From NCBI RefSeq assembly GCF_001373415.1, contig NZ_CDSE01000032.1, forward strand, positions 1 to 64,000: a stretch of 64,000 nucleotides of DNA, written 5' to 3'. Below the pieces are notes generated by a model. The model ran no database searches and was not told the DNA's origin. It saw only the letters and a program-made list of their open reading frames with translations. The first letter of the stretch is position 1. Every line of letters begins with the position of its first letter. The stretch is from Paenibacillus dakarensis. GTDB taxonomy: Bacteria; Bacillota; Bacilli; Paenibacillales; Paenibacillaceae. The position numbers and the translations under genes are program-made. Below, one piece after another: positions 54,562 to 62,600 of the stretch.

Positions 54562-57500
54562 ATGAAACGTAATCGTAAAGTTCGGCGAAGCAGAACGGCT
54601 CTAAGTTGGGCAATGGCTCTCCTTATGCTGTTCAGCACGATAGTGTCAGGCCAGGTAAACATGATACCGAACGTATCAGCAGGGCCATTAACGGATGCTG
54701 AAGCAGATATTTCGTCAGAGCCTTCACCGGATGGAGCAGAAGACATTCATTTGGACCCTTCGGGAGAGGCAGAGAATTCGGCAGATGAGTTAACAGAGGC
54801 TCCAGCTGATGTCATAACTGAGATGCCGGAGGGAGTAGCTGAGCTGCAAGCCCTGAGTTCTTCAACGGGAATCATTGAGCCGTTTGAGAATTTATCATTG
54901 CTGCAGGCTTCCGCTGTTCGAGCGACTGCCCATCTTGGCCTGGTAAGCAGACCGGAAACGATTTATGATGGTAATCACGCTGTGCAGCTATCATATGATT
55001 TTACAGGTACAACTGGTACATCGGCAGCTTACATCAACTTTAAGGACCCGAACGGCTCCGCTGGAAGAACTATTCCAGGCAAGCCAATGAGCATGGGGTT
55101 ATGGGTATATGGTGATGGAGCGAACCACTGGCTTCGGGCACAGGTCCAGGGAGCAGATGGTACCAAAACAGCTTTGGATCTCACATCGTCGACAGGACTA
55201 AGCTGGACAGGATGGAAGTACATCACATTTCAAATTCCTGCTTCGATCCCTGCGCCTGTGAAGCTCACTCAGATTTACGTTACCGAATTAAAGGATACAA
55301 ATAAAAATAGCGGTTCGCTTTATTTTGACCGACTGACAGCCATGTACAGCAGCTCCAAAATCTACGCTCTGGACATCGCCGGAATAACGCCGATGAAGAC
55401 AGGAGAAACGCAGCGCCCTGATGTCTATGTGACTTCTGCGAATATGACTGAGCCCGCCCTAGTAACTGCAGGGGTAACGTTTAAAAGTAATAATGAAAGC
55501 GTTATCAAGGTAACCGGGGCTACATATGATACCTTATATGCAGCTGCGCCGGGTGAGGCTTTGATTACGGTACAATATGGCGATTCAGCGCCAGCCGTAT
55601 TTAATGTATCGGTTACAGATGAAGAGGTATCGCCTCAGCAAGTTATATTATCCGGACCTGTACATCTGGAAACGAGCATGACCGGCCAAATTAAGGCTTA
55701 TGCGGTATACGCCGGTTATGACTACCCACTGCAGCTTGCGGATGGCGTGACATTCGTAAGCAGTCATCCTGATATTGTTAGTGTAAATAATGATGGCCAG
55801 CTCACAGCTCTTTCTTCAGGCTCGGCGGTTATTACCGTAAGCTTTAAAGGAGTTCAAGCTGAGCATTCGGTCACGGTGACTGCACCGGTTCCTGTTCTGC
55901 AGGGTATTGAGCTGCTGGGAATGACCGGGATTAGTGCAGGAGATTCTTTCGAAACGAAGACCTTGGCGACGTACACGTGGCTGGAAGAACCCGTAGAGCT
56001 GACTGACGGGGTGGTATTCAGCAGCAGCAGGCCTGACGTGGCTTCCGTGGATGAGAAAGGGGTCGTGACTGGGTTGAAAGTAGGTGCATCCCGAATTACG
56101 GCATCATATGAAGGCAAGACCACCTCCTTATATATTACCGTTCACGAAAATGCAGCTATGCCTAAGGCGGAGATGAGAGCAGCGTGGATCGCGACGGTGG
56201 AGAATATCGACTGGCCTGTTAAGGGTGCAGACCCGGCCGCTCAGAAGCAGCAGTATATCGATCTCCTGGATCAGCTGCAGGATGTAGGCATGAATGCGGT
56301 TATTATGCAGATTAAACCGACCGCAGACGCTTTTTATCCATCGGAATACGGACCGTGGTCCGAATGGCTGACGGGTGTACAGGGGAAAGACCCTGGATAT
56401 AATCCACTGGAATTTTTGATTGAGGAAACACATAAGCGGAATATGGAGTTTCATGCATGGTTTAACCCTTACCGGATCAGTATGAAGGATGACATCAATA
56501 AACTGGTTGAGAATCACCCGGCAAGACAGCATCCAGAGTGGGTTGAATCCTATGGCGGGAAGCTGCTCTTTAATCCGGGAATACCGGCGGCGCAGCAATT
56601 TATTCTGGATAGTGTGATGGAAGTCGTAAAGAACTACGATATTGATGCGGTTCATTTCGACGATTATTTTTATCCTTATCCGGCGGGCGGAGTGGACTTC
56701 CCTGATGATGATACCTATGCTGAATATGGGCAGGGCTTTACGAACAAAGGAGATTGGCGCAGAGATAATGTAAATCAATTCGTAAAGAATATGAGTGAAG
56801 CGATTAAAGCAGAGAAAAGCTATGTGAAATTTGGCATCAGCCCATTCGGTATTTGGAAGAACAAGAGTGCGGCTGCACCGGACGGTTCGGAGACGAATGG
56901 ACTTAGCAGCTATGATTCAATTTATGCAGACTCTAAAAAATGGGTTGAGGAAGAGTGGATTGATTACATTACACCTCAAATCTACTGGTATAGAGGTTAT
57001 GCGCCAGCGGCTTACGATAAGCTCATCGAATGGTGGAGCGGCGTAACGGCAGGCAAGAATGTACAGCTGTACAGCGGCCAGGCAGTGTACCGGATTAACA
57101 CGGTGGACAGCTGGCTCGACCCTGAAGAAATGCCAAACCAGATATTGTACAATCGGAGTTTTGAAGAGGTTGCCGGAAGCATGTATTTCAGCGCAAAATG
57201 GTTCGCAGACAATCTGCTGAATTTCTCGGACCGCCTTCGTGATGATTTATATCGCTACCCTGCTCTGGTTCCTGCAATGCCGTGGCTCGATAACACCGCG
57301 CCTTCAGCTCCGGTCGGTGTAACAGCGAAATCCGGGAAAGAGGGGATTCAGCTGAACTGGAGATCCAAGGATGATGAAACCTACTATGTGATTTATCGTT
57401 TTGAAGATAAAGAGCCTCTAAATACTAGTGATCCATCCAATATCGTTAGAACAGTCCGGAAACAAGCCGGAGTTGTCCAGACTTACCTCGACACTACAGC

Positions 57501-57597
57501 ATTAGAAAAAGGGAAGTATAGATATGTTGTTACAGCTGTGGACCGGCTTCACAACGAGAGCATACAGAGCGGACCTGCAACGGTACATGTGAAATAG
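54562..57597 (+). CDS. secreted GHL10-type glycosidase with Ig-like domains
   Basis: The protein has 1,011 residues. A signal peptide lies at residues about 15-45. Residues 95-275 form a jelly-roll domain (AVQLSYDFTGTTGT, LWVYGDGANHWLRAQ). Three bacterial Ig-like (BIG2) domains follow (about 275-355, 360-440, 450-530). The catalytic GHL10/DUF187 TIM barrel starts at MRAAWIATVENIDWP (about 537) and includes HAWFNPYRIS, IDAVHFDDYFYP (about 697) and GISPFGIWKN. A fibronectin type III domain (about 915-1010) ends the protein. There is no sortase or S-layer signal. Confidence 0.92.
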   Translation: MKRNRKVRRSRTALSWAMALLMLFSTIVSGQVNMIPNVSAGPLTDAEADISSEPSPDGAEDIHLDPSGEAENSADELTEAPADVITEMPEGVAELQALSSSTGIIEPFENLSLLQASAVRATAHLGLVSRPETIYDGNHAVQLSYDFTGTTGTSAAYINFKDPNGSAGRTIPGKPMSMGLWVYGDGANHWLRAQVQGADGTKTALDLTSSTGLSWTGWKYITFQIPASIPAPVKLTQIYVTELKDTNKNSGSLYFDRLTAMYSSSKIYALDIAGITPMKTGETQRPDVYVTSANMTEPALVTAGVTFKSNNESVIKVTGATYDTLYAAAPGEALITVQYGDSAPAVFNVSVTDEEVSPQQVILSGPVHLETSMTGQIKAYAVYAGYDYPLQLADGVTFVSSHPDIVSVNNDGQLTALSSGSAVITVSFKGVQAEHSVTVTAPVPVLQGIELLGMTGISAGDSFETKTLATYTWLEEPVELTDGVVFSSSRPDVASVDEKGVVTGLKVGASRITASYEGKTTSLYITVHENAAMPKAEMRAAWIATVENIDWPVKGADPAAQKQQYIDLLDQLQDVGMNAVIMQIKPTADAFYPSEYGPWSEWLTGVQGKDPGYNPLEFLIEETHKRNMEFHAWFNPYRISMKDDINKLVENHPARQHPEWVESYGGKLLFNPGIPAAQQFILDSVMEVVKNYDIDAVHFDDYFYPYPAGGVDFPDDDTYAEYGQGFTNKGDWRRDNVNQFVKNMSEAIKAEKSYVKFGISPFGIWKNKSAAAPDGSETNGLSSYDSIYADSKKWVEEEWIDYITPQIYWYRGYAPAAYDKLIEWWSGVTAGKNVQLYSGQAVYRINTVDSWLDPEEMPNQILYNRSFEEVAGSMYFSAKWFADNLLNFSDRLRDDLYRYPALVPAMPWLDNTAPSAPVGVTAKSGKEGIQLNWRSKDDETYYVIYRFEDKEPLNTSDPSNIVRTVRKQAGVVQTYLDTTALEKGKYRYVVTAVDRLHNESIQSGPATVHVK

Positions 57598-57636
57598 AGC
57601 GAACTATCTTATATGATCTTGGTCTGATAATCGATG

Positions 57637-57677
57637 AAAAGAAGGTCCTGCCACACAGCAGGTACCTTCTTTTTTTG
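57637..57677 (+). terminator. rho-independent terminator
   Basis: AGAAGGTCCTGC pairs with GCAGGTACCTTCT (one bulge), followed by T7. Confidence 0.9.
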
Positions 57678-57778
57678 TATAAGTTAAGGCCATGCCGAGT
57701 TAGATGTTGATCCAGTATTCAAACGAAAATAAGATATAATACAAGGCAGAGTGAAGCATGGAAGGGAATGGATGGGGG

Positions 57779-58720
57779 ATGAAAATTGATCGCTTACTGG
57801 CGATTACGGTGCTTCTGCTGAATCGGGGCCGGGTTAGCGCAAAGGAATTATCTGAACGGTTTGAGGTTACCAGTAAAACCATATACCGCGATATGGATAC
57901 ACTCAGTCAAGCTGGAATCCCGATCGTCTCTCACCAGGGAATATCCGGCGGATTTGAAATTATGGAGCAATTCATGATCGACAGATACCTGCTGTCTATT
58001 GAGGAGATGGAAGCCTTAGTTACAGCTGTAAAAGGGATTAACCGGGCACTGGATGATCAGGAGACGGATGCTCTGCTGCAGAAGGTGAATAACCTGCTGC
58101 AGAAAGCACAGCGTGGTTCTATCTATAATAAGCGTGAAGAGCGATTCATTATGGATATGAATCCCTGGGGCCAGCGGAGCGGAATTAAAGAAACGATGAA
58201 ACTGCTCAGGGTGGCTATTTCGGAGCGAAAACGTGTAGCTGTGGAGTATATATCATCAGATGGGACATGCAAATGGCGAATGACCGAGCCTGCCTCGCTT
58301 ATCTTAAAAGGGACGATCTGGTATGTGCTGGCATACTGCACGATGCGCCGAGATTTCAGAATCTTTCGTTTATCGCGCATACAGCATGCAGAGCTGATGG
58401 AGGAGGTATTCGAGCCTAGGGAATTGCCAGTGATCGAGCAGCTTCAGTGGGATGAAAATTGGACAGATCCCCCCCAAGAGAAGCTTGTATTCAAGTTCGA
58501 GCTTGAGGCAAGACAGCGAATTGCAGATATATTCCACCCGGATGAGATCACGATGATGCCGGATGGTTCTATTCAGGTTCAGACAGTAATGAAGCCTGAT
58601 GAGTGGCTTTACGGCATAATTCTGAGTTTTGGAAGTCAGGTAAAAGTGGAGAGTCCTGACTTTGTAGCCCGGGAAGTTGTGCGACGGGCAGAACAAATTA
58701 TCGGATGTTATATGAACTGA
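57779..58720 (+). CDS. YafY-type HTH and WYL domain regulator
   Basis: The protein has about 313 residues. An N-terminal HTH_11 domain (MKIDRLLAITVLLLNRGRVSAKELSERFEVTSKTIYRDM) is followed by a WYL ligand domain near residues 130-215 and a C-terminal WCX-type region. WYL proteins act as transcriptional regulators responding to nucleic acids or other negatively charged ligands. The start at ATG 57779 gives the usual family N terminus; an upstream ATG at 57758 is in frame. It is followed by a GyrI-like gene 65 bases downstream, a pairing often seen for these regulators. Confidence 0.92.
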   Translation: MKIDRLLAITVLLLNRGRVSAKELSERFEVTSKTIYRDMDTLSQAGIPIVSHQGISGGFEIMEQFMIDRYLLSIEEMEALVTAVKGINRALDDQETDALLQKVNNLLQKAQRGSIYNKREERFIMDMNPWGQRSGIKETMKLLRVAISERKRVAVEYISSDGTCKWRMTEPASLILKGTIWYVLAYCTMRRDFRIFRLSRIQHAELMEEVFEPRELPVIEQLQWDENWTDPPQEKLVFKFELEARQRIADIFHPDEITMMPDGSIQVQTVMKPDEWLYGIILSFGSQVKVESPDFVAREVVRRAEQIIGCYMN

Positions 58721-58785
58721 GACAGACAGATGTCCACTTTTCTCAGGTAGACTGTATGTATTACCAGAAGGAAAGAGGATGACAT

Positions 58786-59274
58786 ATGAATGTAGAACGG
58801 GTTAATAGACCATCCGTACAGGTTTGCGGTATTGCAGAAAGAACAAACAACCAGGTAGAAGCGGGACCGGAAGGGAAAATTTCCGGACTCTGGGGGCAAT
58901 TTTTTCAACATGGACTGCTGCAGCAGCCTGGATTAAACCCGGAATTCATTTATGGTTTGTATACGGAATACGAGAGTGATGTGAATGGCGAATATACTGT
59001 ACTGCTTGGTTGTGAAACGACAGGGGAAGGTTCGTCAGATCAATTGAATCACTTCAAGACTGTTAGTGTTAGTGTCCCAGCGTCAGACTACCTCGTATTT
59101 ACGAGCAATCTAGGACCAGTTGATACCGTCGTGCCGGAAATATGGCAAGAGATCTGGTCGTATTTTCAAGAGTGTAAGGAAAGCAGAACATATACCGGAG
59201 ACTTTGAGCTTTATAAAGTCGCTGGGTTCGATCCATCGAATACGGTTGTGCAGATTTACATAGCTGTCAAATGA
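58786..59274 (+). CDS. GyrI-like / AraC effector-binding domain protein
   Basis: The protein has 162 residues and is a stand-alone SHS2-type ligand-binding domain. The opening VERVNRPSVQVCGIAERTNN, the central IYGLYTEYESDVNGEYTVLLGCE and the C-terminal FELYKVAGFDPSNTVVQIYIAVK with its conserved Glu match the family. Such proteins bind or hydrolyse small cyclic or cationic molecules. GAAAGAGGATG lies upstream. It is probably expressed with or controlled by the preceding WYL regulator. Confidence 0.88.
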   Translation: MNVERVNRPSVQVCGIAERTNNQVEAGPEGKISGLWGQFFQHGLLQQPGLNPEFIYGLYTEYESDVNGEYTVLLGCETTGEGSSDQLNHFKTVSVSVPASDYLVFTSNLGPVDTVVPEIWQEIWSYFQECKESRTYTGDFELYKVAGFDPSNTVVQIYIAVK

Positions 59275-59306
59275 GGAGAAAGCGGTAACGATAAGAAAGT
59301 TGAACA

Positions 59307-59349
59307 GAGCTGTCCCAAGCAGATTGGCTGCGGGTGACAGCTCCTTTTT
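59307..59349 (+). terminator. rho-independent terminator
   Basis: GAGCTGTC pairs with GACAGCTC, followed by CTTTTT. Confidence 0.8.
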
Positions 59350-59500
59350 ATTATTCGACATAATTAATGCACCTTTAGCTCGAATAGTGCATCCCCTAAT
59401 TAACGGTATTCGACAACATTTTTGAGGGAGCAGGTCCAAAGGTCTTGGTGGAAGGGAAATAGTCCCGGAAACTCTAAGGAATATCTGGTTAATTCGATGC

Positions 59501-59549
59501 TTTAACCAAGGAAGCAGGTTCAATATAATACCATTTGAAAACGCTTTAC
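59501..59549 (+). promoter_or_regulatory. promoter with cre-like site ahead of the giant secreted protein
   Basis: TATAAT (59524-59529) is preceded at 17 bases by a weak -35 (TTTAAC). TGAAAACGCTTTAC at 59536-59549 matches 12 of 14 positions of a CcpA cre consensus and would overlap the transcription start. TTAACA-AATTA-TTAACA at 59577-59593 resembles a PhoP half-site pair but lies downstream of the start. No gene is seen in 59350-59500. Confidence 0.4.
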
Positions 59550-59629
59550 TATGGCAGGGAGGGGCGAGAATTTCGGTTAACAAATTATTAACACAATTCT
59601 TCTTCACTAGAAATGGAGGTTATTATGGA

Positions 59630-62600
59630 ATGGCAGGAAGCAAGCATAAATCATGGATATCATCTTTGCTTAGCGGTGTGATGCTGTTGTCTCTTCTGAT
59701 GCCGGTGAGACAGGTGATGGCAGAGGACGTGACTTCGAATACCGGAATGATTCTGGATCAACGGGAGATGGAGATTGGACCGGGAGCTACGTACATATGG
59801 AAGAGCATGAAGCTGGACCGGGGATTAGAAAAGCTTCATTATGTGGAGTTCAATCCGAAGGATCAATTACTCGAACTTCAGCCGGGAAAGACGGACGGGA
59901 AAATATATGGTATGCAGGGAGTTACCCAAATGGCATCGGATGCTGATAAAGAAGGCAATCGGGTCATCGCAGCTATCAATGGAGATTTTTATGATATGTC
60001 GAGCGGGTTACCTACCGGTCTGTTTATGGGAGATGGCGAACTGTTGAACAGCCCTCCGAATAATTGGTTTGCCTTTGGTATGAAAAAGGATGGCTCGACG
60101 ATTTATGGACCAAGTCCCAAGCTAACCCGAACCGTAAGTATTAGGGGAATAGAAAGCAATCTTACAGCAATCAACCGCCTTCGCAGCAGTGATGCGTTGG
60201 TTCTCTATACCCCTTCATTTCATACATCAACTGCAACCAATGACCTGGGTGATGAAGCTGTGCTTGAGCTAATGTCAGGCGAGGTGAAGAGCGGGCAAAC
60301 CTTGACATTGAAGGTATCCGAAATACACAAGGATAAAGGCAATACTCCAATTACGGACGGTAAGTTTATCTTATCTGCATCTGGCCAGCATCGCGAAGCT
60401 TTAGAAGGGCTTAAAGTTGGTGATGAGATTGAGGTGTCTTTAGAGCTCGAAGCGGATTGGAAGGACGTTACGATGGCAATAGGCGGGCAAACCCGTTTAA
60501 TTGCGAATGGGGACATTGTTCCAAGCAATGATCCGAATGCACATCCTCGTACAGCGATTGGTACGAAAGCCGATGGTACTATAATTATGCTTGTCATCGA
60601 TGGCCGTCAGCCTGGCTTCAGCGAAGGTGTAACCTTGAATGAGCTCAGTGAGATCATGAAGGAGATGGGAGCTGTTGAGGCTCTTAATCTGGATGGTGGC
60701 GGCTCTACAACCTTCGTTGCGAGAATGCCGGGGGAGGCAGCTCGTAAAGTGATGAATTCTCCGTCTGACGGCGGGGAAAGAAAGACGGCGAATGGTATTT
60801 TGCTGGTCAATAAAGCTCCGGAAGGCACAGCGGAGAAGCTTGTAGTGAAGCCACCGATCGAGCGGGTGCTCACAGGCTCAACTGCGGTGTTTAAAGCAGC
60901 AGCAGTAGACCGTAACATGCATCCAGCCGGCCTGCAAGACACCGTGGAGTGGAGCGTCTCACCAGAACTGGGAACGTTCGATGAATCTGGTGTATTCACA
61001 GCCGGATCCGCTGCAGGGATAGCAGATGTAGAGGCCGTGTCTGGTAGCTTGAGCGGGACGGGGACTGTAGAAGTGGTAGATGAACTAACAGAATTAAGTT
61101 TTGGTGATACGGTCAAGAGCTTTGCCCCGGGACAGTCCGAAACGCTGAAAGTAACAGCTTTACGTAATGGCCAGATTATCCTAGCTGACAACAGTCAACT
61201 GGAATGGAGAGCCGAGGGAGATATCGGGTCATTTGACGATAATGGTACCTTCACAGCAGTGGATGAGACGGAAAGGACCGGAAGGATTATTGTGAGCTAC
61301 AAAGGCATTGAAGCTTCTGTAGATGTGAATATTGGCCTTCCGCCAGTCATTCTGGAGGATTTCGAGAATGGCTTGGATGCTTATCTTGAAAGCGCTGGTG
61401 CACAATTCAAATCCGTTAAGGTGAGCATCGAGAACGATGAAGATTTCGTGCGTTTCGGCAATAACTCGCTGAAGCTGGAGTATGACTTTACCGGAACTAC
61501 GGGAACTTCAGGCGCTTATCTGCAAACCAAGAGTGCAGAGAATAATATTGTCATTCCGGGTTATCCGGAAAAAATAAGCATGTGGGTGTACGGAGATGGG
61601 AAGAAGCACTGGCTTCGCGCTCAAATGCGTGATAGTAAGGGAACCATTCCTCTTAATTTTGTTGATGAGGGGGTTGGTGTAGATTTTAAAGGATGGAAGT
61701 ACTTGGAGGTAGACGTTCCTAAGGGGCGTACGATGCCATTGACTATGGATATGCCTGTGCGGTACATGGAGACCTCGAATGCCAAGAAGGACGCCGGTGT
61801 TCTCTACGTGGACCAAATACGTGCGCTCTATGGGCCAAATCAGGACGATATGAATCCACCGGTGCTTAAGGAGCTGTCACCTGCGGATGGAACGACCATT
61901 AACAGTAAGCAGCCCAAAATATCACTAATAGCAGAAGATGCTGATTACGATCCAGTTCAGAACCCAGGGACGACATTAATCGATCCGGACAAGATCCGTT
62001 TCTATCTGGATGGGAATCTGGTGGAGCATACACTGTATCCGCCTAAAGGTGAAATTCACTTTACACCTCCAACACCTTTAGCAGATGGGGTTCATCAGGT
62101 GAAGGTTTCCGTTAAGGACCTATCCGGCAATCAGACGATCCAAATCTGGACCTTTGACGTAGACACGGGCGCCTCCAAACTTGTATACAGCACACCCAAG
62201 GATATTTATGCGGGTGGTACGTACACATTAGACCTGTCGGCTGTAAAGCCATCAGATATCCAAAACGGGGAAATTGAATTCGCCTATGACCCGGCAAAGC
62301 TGGAGGACCTGGAGCTTGTTCGGGGTGAGAAGCTGGATGAATCTCAGCTGCAGGCTGAAATCGACAGTCAAGCAGGACGCGTGATTTTGAAGCTAAATCA
62401 TATCCATTCGGCTGATTTGACCGAGCAGGACTTGCTTGGACAGCTTCAATACCGTGTGAAAAAAGATGCTGCAGGAGCGCATACCTTCGAATTTATGTCC
62501 GGAAGGATTTCTTTTGTTAGCACAGGGGATATCTCCTATCCATTCTTCGGACTTCCTCAGTCCTCCGATATCCGAACGCATTTGTCACTTGAGTGGAACG

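Noticed and set aside
59625..59681. ATG at 59625 with better spacing from GGAGG than the chosen start of the giant protein
   Set aside because: Its frame stops after 18 codons; the ATG at 59630 opens the long frame with a signal peptide.
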